64,000 nucleotides of DNA from Saprospiraceae bacterium (GTDB lineage: Bacteria; Bacteroidota; Bacteroidia; Chitinophagales; Saprospiraceae). Under the pieces are notes generated by a model. It was not told the DNA's origin. It saw only the letters and a list, made by a program, of their open reading frames with translations, and did no database searches. The position numbers were made by a program, and so were the translations under genes. The DNA lies in assembly GCA_029262995.1 (NCBI GenBank), contig JAJCYH010000024.1, positions 62,001 through 126,000 of the forward strand, in the 5' to 3' direction. Positions 9,065 through 17,342 of this stretch are shown one piece after another. How positions within the stretch are numbered: position 1 is the stretch's first letter; each line of letters opens with the position of its first letter.

Positions 9065-9592
9065 TCATGTAATAATATAAGAATTAATAGTTCTTAGGTT
9101 TTTGATGTTGAAGTAATAGGCTTGCAAGTCATACTTTACTTTTTGTTGTGCTTCGAGTTTATAGTCTATTATATTACCGTTCATTTGGTTTGAACTGATG
9201 ATAATATCATCACCATCAACTACACTAAATATTTTTGATTTAAGAAGTATTGCTTGCTTACTGTTTTTGATTGTAAAGTTTTTAAATTGTCCAAACCTAT
9301 CAATTTTACTAAAGAGCTCATCAAAAGAGGTAGAAGATTTTTTGTGTAAAACAAGTAAACTGGAAAGATGCGATATGTCAAAGTTTGAGATTCCTAATTT
9401 TTTCAGTGCGAAATAATAATACAACACAGAGAATAATGAATAGAAAACACTCCAGACGGCTGCGAATAATATTATAAATTTGAGAGATAAATTCGAACCG
9501 CTTGCAAATGTAAAAAGTAAATATATTGGAATGCCCACAATAAACTGAATGCGTAAGCTATAGAAAAAATATCTGATAATCGTATTATTCAT
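9065..9592 (-). CDS. hypothetical two-TM membrane protein, possibly 3'-truncated
   Basis: The protein has 175 residues. Two hydrophobic segments (about 10-32 and 35-60) precede a soluble domain containing FSKIDRFGQFKNFTIKN and VVDGDDIIISSNQMNG, probably cytoplasmic. No family is recognised. The stop codon at 9065 touches a 5'-truncated T9SS gene, so the original C-terminus may have been lost at the same junction. The start ATG (MNNTIIRYFFYS) looks natural. Confidence 0.5.
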   Translation of the reverse strand: MNNTIIRYFFYSLRIQFIVGIPIYLLFTFASGSNLSLKFIILFAAVWSVFYSLFSVLYYYFALKKLGISNFDISHLSSLLVLHKKSSTSFDELFSKIDRFGQFKNFTIKNSKQAILLKSKIFSVVDGDDIIISSNQMNGNIIDYKLEAQQKVKYDLQAYYFNIKNLRTINSYIIT

Positions 9593-9610
9593 CCAAACAA
9601 ATATAAAACT

Positions 9611-9766
9611 TTAAGCTCATTTGATTTATACTCTAAAGTTAAGGATTTGCAAGCTTATCATCATTTTTCGTCAGGTAAATTGGCAGCATTACCTTATGTA
9701 TCTCAGATTATGAGTTCTTTTGTTTTGCATGAGATCAAGCGATCAACAGTCATTCCATTGGATTAG
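9611..9766 (+). pseudogene. short 3' remnant of an unrecognised plus-strand gene
   Basis: The gap between two minus-strand genes holds an open frame of about 51 codons with protein-like composition (DLYSKVKDLQAYHHFSSG, then ALPYVSQIMSSFVLHEIKR) ending at TAG. It has no start codon. I do not recognise the family. It is probably the end of a deleted gene; chance cannot be excluded. Confidence 0.3.
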
Positions 9767-9808
9767 TTAAAGAGGAAAGCATCTTTGATTGCTTTACGCA
9801 AAATGGTC

Positions 9809-11194
9809 TTACTTGTTTATTGACGAAGATTCCCAATTATGAATATATTCTGAAAACTTAAGGAATATCTGATTATAACTAAAGTATATCAGCATCAAGG
9901 GAAACATTTTAAAAAACCCTCTCTTAACAGTTGAGTCTATTTCTATAAGAGGCAATAGATGACTTAATAAGATATAACCCAGATAGATAATTATTATCCA
10001 AGCTAAATATTGCCAGCCTTTGGCGTTTCTATATAATATTAAATTTGCAATTGTGCTTAGCGCAAAAATCTCTATAAAATAGGCATAGTGGCTATGTGCT
10101 AAGTCTCCCCATATTAGATTAGAATTAATATTAGATATGATAGTCAAAATATTGGTTACATCAAATAAGTTGGTATTGATTTGTTCCGAGATATCATAAC
10201 TGATGGGCATATAAAATTTCATAAAGAGCACAAACCAAATTACATATGAGAAGATTGGCAACAGTAGATATAGTAACCAATTCTGCAATGCTATAATCGG
10301 AGCTTTTCTATATTCAAAAACAAATAATAGGAATACCCCTATAGCTGCAAAATACAAGGTTTCAGATCTGATGAAACATGCTGCACTCATTAACAGTGAT
10401 GAAAGCATTAGGTCATTGGATTTTCTACCTTCAAAATATCTTTGTAAAAAATAAATGGCTATTGAGAAATAAATGGCATTGCTGTAATCATATAATATAA
10501 TAAATGTGTATGCATACATATCTGGAATAGCAATAAAGAATAATAATAATGGTCCAGCTATTATTGCATGTAATTTTTCTTTAAGAATTGCATATAGCAT
10601 TACGATAAATACTATTACATTTTGCACCAACCAGATTTTACCAAACTCAAAACCTATAAGCTTATAGGCGATTTGGAGATTTAAAACGTATGGTGGTTTA
10701 AATGGATTGTTACTGGAAAGTCTGATGTTGTCAGTAAATACGGAAGATATTATTGATCCTTCTTTAACTGCGTATTTGGCAAGTAATTCAGCACCTACAA
10801 TGACATCCCTTGGTGTAGGGGGCGTATAGAAACACCTCCATGCGCTTATGAATAGTATTAATGCAATCGGAACAATGAATATCAATTCGTATAGTTTGAT
10901 AGAAAAAACATCTTGTTTGAATACTTCTTTAAGCTCTTTCAAATTGGCTTTCCCATTAAAACTTAAAGCAAGGCAAAAGGCAAAAAAGGAGATAAGAAAA
11001 TTGGACAGGTTAATTTTAATAAATACCATTTCCATCAATAAAGGAACCAGAGCGCAAATAAACATCCCAAGCAACAAAGAAAGGCAGGTTTTAATTATCG
11101 GTTTATGGTCTATTTTGAGTAGATGTATTATGGCCCATCCTGAAAAGAATTGTAGTGTGACTAATAAAACAAATAAACATGCAGTCTGAATCAT
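9809..11194 (-). CDS. GT-C-like polytopic membrane protein
   Basis: The protein has 461 residues with about 11 hydrophobic segments. After the second or third segment a periplasmic loop carries YTPPTPRDVIVGAELL, and further on come NNPFKPPYVLNLQIAYKLIG and the basic C-terminus. An acidic or arginine-bearing first loop in a 10-12 TM protein is the layout of GT-C glycosyltransferases that use polyprenyl-phosphate sugars, but no signature proves catalysis. It overlaps the next gene by 4 bp (ATGA), so the pair is translationally coupled. Function is inferred from topology only. Confidence 0.55.
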   Translation of the reverse strand: MIQTACLFVLLVTLQFFSGWAIIHLLKIDHKPIIKTCLSLLLGMFICALVPLLMEMVFIKINLSNFLISFFAFCLALSFNGKANLKELKEVFKQDVFSIKLYELIFIVPIALILFISAWRCFYTPPTPRDVIVGAELLAKYAVKEGSIISSVFTDNIRLSSNNPFKPPYVLNLQIAYKLIGFEFGKIWLVQNVIVFIVMLYAILKEKLHAIIAGPLLLFFIAIPDMYAYTFIILYDYSNAIYFSIAIYFLQRYFEGRKSNDLMLSSLLMSAACFIRSETLYFAAIGVFLLFVFEYRKAPIIALQNWLLYLLLPIFSYVIWFVLFMKFYMPISYDISEQINTNLFDVTNILTIISNINSNLIWGDLAHSHYAYFIEIFALSTIANLILYRNAKGWQYLAWIIIIYLGYILLSHLLPLIEIDSTVKRGFFKMFPLMLIYFSYNQIFLKFSEYIHNWESSSINK

Positions 11195-11676
11195 TTTGGC
11201 ATATAAGATTTATACTCATCAATAATTCTTTGCAGCATTTCATCGCTTCCTATTGGAATGATTTGCATGCCATTGGCCTTTGCGGTAACAGCATGAGTCG
11301 CTAAGTTAATATCATCGGATTTAAGATCTACTGGCTTTACTCCTGTGAAATAGTAGAAGGAAAGGGTTTCGCCCCAATCATAACTATTGGTGCTTTTTTT
11401 AAGGTACTCTTTTGGAGGCAACAAAATAACAGGGTTTTCAATCCGATTTTCAAGAAAGTAATTTTTAAGATTTTGATTGGAATCATAGTTTTTGCCAAAT
11501 CTATATCGATACCTCGCATCAATGCTAAGGTCATTTTTTTGAACATGAAATTCTCTATAATAATTATGAATTTTGCTTCTGTACCAATTTTTATAGATAG
11601 GTATTTGTAGCATCAGACATAGAATTATTACAGATGCAATTATTAATATGAATTGTTTAAGCATATGGTATGCCAT
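11191..11676 (-). CDS. single-TM protein coupled to the GT-C-like protein
   Basis: The protein has 161 residues. An N-terminal anchor (about 7-25) is followed by a mostly extracytoplasmic domain with NPVILLPPKEYLKK and a C-terminal GMQIIPIGSDEMLQRII. The stop overlaps the start of the downstream 461-residue membrane protein, suggesting that the two act together, for example in modifying an envelope glycan. No family is recognised. The region before TM1 (MAYHML) offers a second start at the internal Met5. Confidence 0.5.
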   Translation of the reverse strand: MAYHMLKQFILIIASVIILCLMLQIPIYKNWYRSKIHNYYREFHVQKNDLSIDARYRYRFGKNYDSNQNLKNYFLENRIENPVILLPPKEYLKKSTNSYDWGETLSFYYFTGVKPVDLKSDDINLATHAVTAKANGMQIIPIGSDEMLQRIIDEYKSYMPK

Positions 11677-11696
11677 TTTGAATTAATTCCACGGTA

Positions 11697-11987
11697 CTAA
11701 TTTTGTTTCACTTCTAAAGCCTTCTTTATTGCATCCGGGATACCTGTAAGAAAGCTCAATTGCTCTCCGAATTGACCAGCATTCGTAGGTAGATCATCTC
11801 TGAAACCGACAGTTAATTGGTAGGACTTGTTTTTATCGTAATCGGTAGGAACATTGAAGTATATAGTCCTTGTGAATTTATAGTTATCCTTATCAAATAA
11901 AATGTTTTGCTCAAACTTGTCTGTTGTTTGCGCGTTTATGTAAATTGAAAATATCAAGAGACTCAGAGCAAGAAAATACTTCTTCAT
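11697..11987 (-). pseudogene. N-terminal fragment of a secreted hydrolase-like protein
   Basis: The fragment has 96 residues. A clear signal peptide (MKKYFLALSLLIFSIYINAQ) is followed by a strand pattern (RTIYFNVPTDYDKNKSYQL) typical of the start of PHB-depolymerase/CE1-like alpha/beta hydrolases. It then jumps from GEQLSFLT to GIPDAIKKALEV and stops, far short of any catalytic serine. Loss of the remaining body suggests an internal deletion plus truncation. The family call is tentative. It could be expressed as a small secreted peptide. Confidence 0.4.
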
Positions 11988-12065
11988 AATAAGCTAGATA
12001 TTGTACTTTATTTTTAATTAAAAAATCAAATTACAAATTATCTGGCTGGCTAGATGCCTTTTTCA

Positions 12066-12388
12066 TTACATAGCTTTATGAATATATTCTAATTTGAGAA
12101 TATTATTGTTCTGCAGTTCTTTCTTTAAGGCATTGACAGCATACATTGATATTTTGGATTCTGCATATAGACTGATTATCTCCTGTAAGAAACTTATCAT
12201 TTATTAGAACCTCGTTATCACTATTGATAAATATTCTAAGTAATCTGTTCTTATCTATGGCTTTATGGGCAGTTTCATTATTATTTGGCGGTAATTCTAA
12301 TTCTATAACTTTTTGAATAACATAATATTGTATTGAGGAATTATGTATAGTATGGGTGAGAATGTCTAGACCGTCAGTAGTGCACGAT
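12066..12388 (-). pseudogene. decayed ExbD/TolR-like gene
   Basis: Minus-strand translation of this gap gives VIELELPPNNN, then KNRLLRIFINSDNEVLI. This resembles the periplasmic part of Bacteroidota ExbD proteins: a LPPP-like stretch, then 'rNvl.i.iN..n.lli'. After TGDNQS the reading shifts frame and continues as SLYAESKISMYAVNALKK to a TAA at 12066. The N-terminal membrane anchor is absent. At least one frameshift and a missing 5' end mark it as dead. Family confidence is moderate. Confidence 0.4.
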
Positions 12389-12419
12389 TAGCTATAGTAT
12401 TTTGTTAGAGAAGGACATT

Positions 12420-12459
12420 AATTGTATATTTACGATTATTCAATTGTAAATTTACAATT
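12420..12459 (+). promoter_or_regulatory. tandem palindromic operator of the Xre-RES operon
   Basis: Directly before the antitoxin ATG lies a perfect 18-bp palindrome, AATTGTAAATTTACAATT (12442-12459). A second copy with two mismatches lies at 12420-12437. The centres are 22 bp apart, about two helical turns, so two repressor dimers could bind the same DNA face. Such sites fit autorepression by the Xre-type antitoxin or the toxin-antitoxin complex. The proximal site abuts the start codon, so binding would also cover the translation start region of the DNA. Confidence 0.6.
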
Positions 12460-12960
12460 ATGAGCCCAATAATATCAAATAAATCTATTAAGAAAAAAGT
12501 ATCATTTAAATCTAGCATTAATACCAAAGTAAGAAAAGCTAAAGGCGGTACAAGATTTTCTCCTTTATGGGTAGTTATTAATGCGAAAGATGCTCCAGGG
12601 TATAATATGGAGCTTATTGATCGAATTAGAGAAGGAGTGAAAAAATCTGCTTGGAAGCAATTGATAGGTGAAATAGGGCACACTGAAAAAGAGCTTGAGA
12701 ATATTTTGCCAAGCTCTATTAGTAGTATGCAAAAGAAATCTGTATATGACAAAGAGACTTCTGAAAGAATCTATGAATTGGCTAAACTATATGGTTTGGG
12801 ATACAAAGTTTTCGATAATAAAGATGATTTTAAAGTTTGGCTTAAGTCCTCATCAAAAGCACTGGGAGGTAAGAAACCTTTTGACTTACTTGATAGTAGC
12901 TTTGGGTTTGAACTCGTTGAGCGCGAAATTTATCGAATCCAATATAGCGTATACAGTTAA
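12460..12960 (+). CDS. Xre/MbcA/ParS-type antitoxin
   Basis: This 166-residue antitoxin pairs with the RES toxin that follows. The central region (about 45-105, RIREGVKKSAWKQLIGEIG and ELENILPSSISSMQKK) fits the Xre-like HTH of this family. The C-terminal part (about 110-155) has the DUF2384/MbcA pattern: ELAKLYGLGYKVFDNKDDF, WLKSSSKALGGKKPFDLLDS, then GFELVEREIYRIQYS. It neutralises the toxin by direct binding and represses the operon. The first 30 residues are lysine-rich and probably disordered. Its stop overlaps the toxin start (TAATG). Confidence 0.85.
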   Translation: MSPIISNKSIKKKVSFKSSINTKVRKAKGGTRFSPLWVVINAKDAPGYNMELIDRIREGVKKSAWKQLIGEIGHTEKELENILPSSISSMQKKSVYDKETSERIYELAKLYGLGYKVFDNKDDFKVWLKSSSKALGGKKPFDLLDSSFGFELVEREIYRIQYSVYS

Positions 12961-13430
12961 TGTACGTTTATGGAATAACGAATTTGAAGTATAAACATTC
13001 AACATTATCAGGATCAGGAGCTGAGAAGGTTGGAGGTAGATGGAATGAAATAGGGACAAGAGCAGTATACTGTTCAGAAAATGTGTCACTCGCATTATTA
13101 GAGTATTATGTGCATTCCGAAAATATTGCCACTCTACCAGGAGAAATATTAATCGCTAAGATAAAAATCCCTGATGATTTTATCATTCAAGATTTAGACA
13201 AGCTTCCAGACAATTGGGATCAATATCCTTACTCATCTAAAACAACAAGTGTCTTTACTGTCCTAGCACGAGATCCTAATTTTTTTGCTCTAAAGGTTCC
13301 TTCAACAATTGTAGGGTTGGAAAGCAACTTCATTCTAAATCCCTTATATAAAGAATTTTATAAAGTTGAAGTCATTGACTTTCTCAAGTTACCAATTGAT
13401 CCTATATTAAAACAGAGTGAGCATAAGTAA
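12960..13430 (+). CDS. RES-domain toxin (NAD+ phosphorylase type)
   Basis: The protein has 156 residues. The RES fold is marked by GSGAEKVGGRWNEIGTRAVY with the conserved Arg at 27, the Tyr at 37, Glu48 in ALLEYYVH, and the closing KVPSTIVGLESNFILNPLYK serine region. Characterised Res toxins of Xre-Res modules degrade NAD+ and arrest growth. All conserved positions are visible and the gene reads intact, so the module appears functional. It is coupled to the antitoxin by a 1-bp overlap. A decayed mobile-element region lies directly downstream, consistent with horizontal acquisition. Confidence 0.88.
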   Translation: MYVYGITNLKYKHSTLSGSGAEKVGGRWNEIGTRAVYCSENVSLALLEYYVHSENIATLPGEILIAKIKIPDDFIIQDLDKLPDNWDQYPYSSKTTSVFTVLARDPNFFALKVPSTIVGLESNFILNPLYKEFYKVEVIDFLKLPIDPILKQSEHK

Positions 13431-13607
13431 TTGTAACTAACATTTAGCAGACCCCCAACGAGTCCGTTATTGCGTGATAACTAGAGGACAAAATGTCGTA
13501 TGAGTAGATATACGCTATAGGTTCAATTGGTGGATCACGACATTTATAGGCAATAGAACATGAGGTTCTAGGTTTTGTGCCAAGCTGGTCGGGTTTAATG
13601 AAGTTAG

Positions 13608-13740
13608 TTAAAATCTGTGATTGAAATTAGTTCAGAGTCATTCATTATTGGTTTACTTTTTGGAAGATTCCCAAGAAATCTTGTCTGCATTTTTCGATTG
13701 AATTCCATCATAAATTCATCAACGACACAATATATTTTTG
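13608..13740 (-). mobile_element. N-terminal remnant of an IS982-like transposase
   Basis: Minus-strand translation reads KIYCVVDEFMMEFNRKMQ, then LPKSKPIMNDSELISITDF and a stop at 13608. This matches the usual start of IS982-family transposases ('I.ei.C..DdF..ef.........r....SDSEvitI'). Only about 42 of about 300 residues remain, with no DDE core and no terminal inverted repeats identified. It is an inert relic. Confidence 0.5.
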
Positions 13741-14270
13741 TAATTTATATGCTTATTGGGCTCTAGTGGATTGTCTTCAATATCATAATGTATCCAGGTT
13801 CCACCAGCAGGCTTTCTGCTTTAGTCCAAAGAACATATTCACCTGATAAAATTGATTTAGCTTGGGCAATTAGTTTTTCTTTTTTGGAACCATTGCAATA
13901 TACTTCACATGCGCAAGATCCAAATCAGACACTTTAGAAAGATCAGTAATCGTTGATTTACCGGCTTCCTACGATATACTGACCACCTACTCACCGTGTC
14001 CGACATGTAATAAAAAAATCAGGTTTGCCAGTAATGGTATTATCCTTTGAGCTCAATCTACCTTGGTAAATAATATCTTCCTGTTCAGCCATTAGGCTAC
14101 GGGTTTCATATTCCGTTTTTGCTTTCACAACTTATCGCCCTTGAGATGGCAAATGATTTAAAACAAAAGACTCGTGGGCCATGCCGCGCCCTTTAATTAG
14201 GGTCTGGAATCATCCTCTTGAATGTCTTTACCATCATGAACATTGTGGTCTTACCACACGTGCCAGTGGC
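13741..14270 (-). pseudogene. heavily decayed gene with nuclease- and ATPase-like pieces
   Basis: No long frame survives, but protein-like stretches appear in changing frames on the minus strand. At 13991-14128 the reading is KAKTEYETRSLMAEQ, IIYQGRLSSK and GKPDFFIT, like a RecB-type (TM0106-like) nuclease. At about 13870-13950 it is DLSKVSDLDLAHVKYIAMV. At about 13760-13805 it is WIHYDIEDNPLEPNKH. Near 14195-14270 a Walker-A-like ATGTCGKTTMF sequence precedes FKRMIPDP. The order of pieces does not match one known architecture, so several genes may be mixed. Local GC looks higher than the flanks. All functional statements are tentative. Confidence 0.35.
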
Positions 14271-14312
14271 AACTCACCTAGTAAGCTACATAAGAGGGAC
14301 TAAAGGATATCA

Positions 14313-15953
14313 TTATTCTATTTTAACAAAGGGAAGGGAAATACGGCCTTCGTTTGAATATATCATCGCAAAATAAATGCCTGAAGGATGCCCATTTAAA
14401 GGAATTTTAATATTAGAGGTTTCACTAAGGTCACTTGAAAAAATCAATTGTCCATTTGAATTAAAGAGCTGAATAATTCCCGTTGTAGGGCGATTAAAAT
14501 CAACATAAATTAAATTATCTGTTGGATTTGGGTAAAGATTCACGTTAATTTCATTCGTTACATTTTCAATTGAGGAAATCAGACCCAATTCTTCCATATC
14601 CAAAGAAATTATATAATTCCATCTGCCTACAACAGTTTCAACATTATTAATAATTGTATCTTTTCTCAGAAATCCTTTCAAAATCAATGAGTTCTCCTCT
14701 TCTAACGGAATTACATCTGTGAGAACCATAAAATGTGAGGGATTCTTAAACGACAATGATTTTTTTAAATGAATATTTCCCGATCCATCAGTTTCAAGTA
14801 TGTCAATTGAATTCCTTGAACTATTATTTGCAAAAATCAATGTGTTATTACTATTGCTTAATCGAAGTGGATGAATTTTTTGAATGTAATCATAACCTTC
14901 GATGTTGTTTAAACTAGGTATTTGCTCAATCAAATTCCCAAAAGTATCCAAAGCTATCAACTTAAGATCAATATCAAATGGACTTAAAGTTTGATCATTT
15001 GTTAGAAAGACAATATCATTATAGATTGGATACAATCCGAATCTACTTGGCGAATCAAAATACTGTTTAAGGTCAATTCTCTTATAAATATTTAATTCAT
15101 GTTTATCAGCAATGATTAATTCCATTGAGTTGAAATCTTCATTTGAATCACTTAATCTACTGTGATTTATATAAATCTTTTCTTTATATAAATGAGTTGA
15201 TCCTGGGATAGTCATCACACCTGAAGTTGTCATTTGATTAACATTCATGTAAATTGTATCCGATTGGAAAAAGTGATTACCGGTTAAGTCAACTTTATCC
15301 ATAACGTACCCAAATGTAGGCTGACCATTATATACAACACCAAACTGACGAACAATTGCAATTGTGTCGTCTACAAAAAAAGCTTTCTCAAATGTTGTTC
15401 CTGGAAATATGAACTCGTACGTATCCGGAGCATCATCTAATGATATTCTGTTTAATAGATTACCATTATAGTCAATTTCATATACAACAAAATTTGAGTA
15501 TCCATTAAAAACTATATAAGGATTATTTGGATTGGGTAATTCTTTATTCCGAGCAGTTAAAATTCTTACCCCCCATTCAAGACTATCAATTGTTATTGGA
15601 ATTTCTTCATAATCGACATTCCTTGAATCATTCAAAAAAACAAAATTTGATTCACCGTTGACTAAATTGATTTTATTATAAATAAATCCACTTATGTAAT
15701 TTTGCTCTGAAAAATATTGAGTGTAGTTAACATCATGTAAAAAGTCTCCATAAATATTTTTGGGAAATGGCACAAATATAACAATATGTCCAGAACCATT
15801 ATTTGTACTATTAACCAAGGTAGTATCAGTTATTAAATGAATCCAATTCGGCTCAATATCTACAATGTTTGGGTACTCAATAGTTGAATTATCTTGTGCA
15901 TTTAAAATTGTAAATGAGAATACCAGTGCTACAAGAAAATTATAAATCATCAT
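14313..15953 (-). CDS. T9SS-sorted secreted protein of unknown function
   Basis: The protein has 546 residues. A signal peptide (residues 1-19, ending ILNAQ) and a C-terminal T9SS type A domain (about 465-546: INVNLYPNPTDNLIYVDF, GIIQLFNSNGQLIF, HPSGIYFAMI) direct it to the cell surface or medium. The middle (about 40-450) is beta-rich with repeated short strands and Asn/Asp-rich turns, consistent with a beta-propeller. No catalytic motif is visible. It reads intact. It is monocistronic as far as the flanks show. Confidence 0.8.
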   Translation of the reverse strand: MMIYNFLVALVFSFTILNAQDNSTIEYPNIVDIEPNWIHLITDTTLVNSTNNGSGHIVIFVPFPKNIYGDFLHDVNYTQYFSEQNYISGFIYNKINLVNGESNFVFLNDSRNVDYEEIPITIDSLEWGVRILTARNKELPNPNNPYIVFNGYSNFVVYEIDYNGNLLNRISLDDAPDTYEFIFPGTTFEKAFFVDDTIAIVRQFGVVYNGQPTFGYVMDKVDLTGNHFFQSDTIYMNVNQMTTSGVMTIPGSTHLYKEKIYINHSRLSDSNEDFNSMELIIADKHELNIYKRIDLKQYFDSPSRFGLYPIYNDIVFLTNDQTLSPFDIDLKLIALDTFGNLIEQIPSLNNIEGYDYIQKIHPLRLSNSNNTLIFANNSSRNSIDILETDGSGNIHLKKSLSFKNPSHFMVLTDVIPLEEENSLILKGFLRKDTIINNVETVVGRWNYIISLDMEELGLISSIENVTNEINVNLYPNPTDNLIYVDFNRPTTGIIQLFNSNGQLIFSSDLSETSNIKIPLNGHPSGIYFAMIYSNEGRISLPFVKIE

Positions 15954-16252
15954 TGTTTCATAATTTTTGAATTTAAAGAATAATGATTTAATTATTTACA
16001 TAGGATGAGCGAATCATCATTCTAGTGGAAGTTGAGAGGCGTGTACTATGTAATGGGTTCAAATTACATATATTTTGCATTATCCAATAAATATAAGTAT
16101 AATTTTTTATTTTTAGAAATTTCGTAAATATACCATCAAAAAAAACCAGCACTGACATACATCATTATTTCTGCTTTTTTTACTTCTCTTACTGTTCTTT
16201 TAATGTATGGAGAGGCTTCTGGGTGTGCAATAAGAATTAATTTATAAGTCTT
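15954..16252. other. 299-bp intergenic stretch
   Basis: Mostly AT-rich with no clear signals. On the minus strand, 16136-16240 translates as KLILIAHPEASPYIKR and KKAEIMMYVSAGFF without a start codon. It may be a short gene remnant, but the family is not recognised and it could be chance. Confidence 0.2.
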
Positions 16253-16864
16253 TTAGTTTATAATTAATTTGAGTTTATCCCCTTTAAATAAATAGTATAT
16301 TTCGGAACAGTTAATAATTTCTTGTTCTGGTCCTTCTGGGTCATATACCAGTTTATCACACTCAAAGCGAATAGCAAATTCTTTTTGATTTAGAGCTTCA
16401 ATTTTCACGCAAGCACTAATATCCCACGCCTGATCATTTTTATTGTATTTGGCTGCATTAAGAAATCCTATGTTTTTTACTTGATTGTTTTCTATAAGAT
16501 GAACATCGTTTCCCCATGAATATTCACTTGCAATGTGTCCCAATACGATATAACTATCTTTCTTTTTGGCTTTAAAAACAGAAAGGCTATAAGTTTGAGA
16601 ATCGCCTTGGCTGCCACTTTTGTAAATTATTTTCTGTTGAGCATCAGTTACATACAAGTGAATTTGGTGGCTATGCTTAGGGTTATAGGCACTGAAAATA
16701 TATAATTCTTCATTTAATTTAATAAAGTCAACTATTTCAAGGTGTTTTATATTTACTTCTTGTGGCAAGCCCTTATATCGTTCGTATACTTTGCGAGAGG
16801 TGCAAGCGTTAAAGAGAGTTAGCAGTAATAGTAGGTATAGAATATTTTGGTGAAATATTTTCAT
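16253..16864 (-). CDS. hypothetical lipoprotein
   Basis: The protein has 203 residues. The signal peptide ends in the lipobox LFNAC with the lipidated Cys at about residue 21, so it should be anchored in the outer or inner membrane facing the periplasm. The mature part is beta-rich (FIKLNEELYIFSAYNPKH, VYVTDAQQKIIYKSG-like strands). No family is recognised. It reads complete, with a good start. Confidence 0.65.
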   Translation of the reverse strand: MKIFHQNILYLLLLLTLFNACTSRKVYERYKGLPQEVNIKHLEIVDFIKLNEELYIFSAYNPKHSHQIHLYVTDAQQKIIYKSGSQGDSQTYSLSVFKAKKKDSYIVLGHIASEYSWGNDVHLIENNQVKNIGFLNAAKYNKNDQAWDISACVKIEALNQKEFAIRFECDKLVYDPEGPEQEIINCSEIYYLFKGDKLKLIIN

Positions 16865-16972
16865 AATTATTATTTTTTATGGCTAATCATTTTGATGTGT
16901 TAAATTGGGAATAGAGCCATGTAATACCTATTGTTAATAGTTGATTACATTCATCATCCTGATTGAAGATAG

Positions 16973-17341
16973 TTATGCATTCTGAACAATATAAATAGCA
17001 TTATTATTTAAGTCATAAAAGCTAAACTCATGAGTACCCCAAGCAGTGTTCATTCTTAGTTTGTCTCTTTTAATAGTGCCTCTTTTAACAAACTCTTCAA
17101 AGTAAGGCTGTATATCCTTGACAAATATTTTCATGACTGACCCGCCTAGAACAGGATCATCTTTAGTACCATGGTGAAACTGCAAATGAAATTCTAATTG
17201 ACCGCGTGATAGTCCTGCATAGCCATCATCTCCAAATCTTAATTTGAATCCAGTATATTGTTCATGCCACTTGATGTCTCTAGGGATATTGCTTGTTGGA
17301 AGTACTGGAATGATGTATAAAAACGCATTATTATCTTTCAT
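16973..17341 (-). CDS. VOC/glyoxalase-superfamily protein
   Basis: I choose the ATG at 17341 (MKDNNAFLYIIPVLPTSNIP), giving 122 residues. The longer frame reaching 17446 overlaps the preceding gene and adds unrelated residues. IPRDIKWHEQYTGFKLRFG, QLEFHLQFH and the terminal HEFSFYDLNNNAIYIVQ follow the bleomycin-resistance/glyoxalase layout of two beta-alpha-beta-beta-beta modules. Metal ligands are not certain. The gene starts one base after the stop of the DUF1456 gene, so the two are probably one transcript. Confidence 0.75.
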   Translation of the reverse strand: MKDNNAFLYIIPVLPTSNIPRDIKWHEQYTGFKLRFGDDGYAGLSRGQLEFHLQFHHGTKDDPVLGGSVMKIFVKDIQPYFEEFVKRGTIKRDKLRMNTAWGTHEFSFYDLNNNAIYIVQNA

Positions 17342-17342
17342 A

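Noticed and set aside
12405-12752. Minus-strand 115-codon frame
   Set aside because: It is the shadow of the well-supported antitoxin gene on the plus strand, including its operator.
13440-13490. Possible integron attC-like or other recombination site after the RES gene
   Set aside because: Short inverted repeats (GTTAT..ATAAC) exist but the full attC layout and an integrase are missing.
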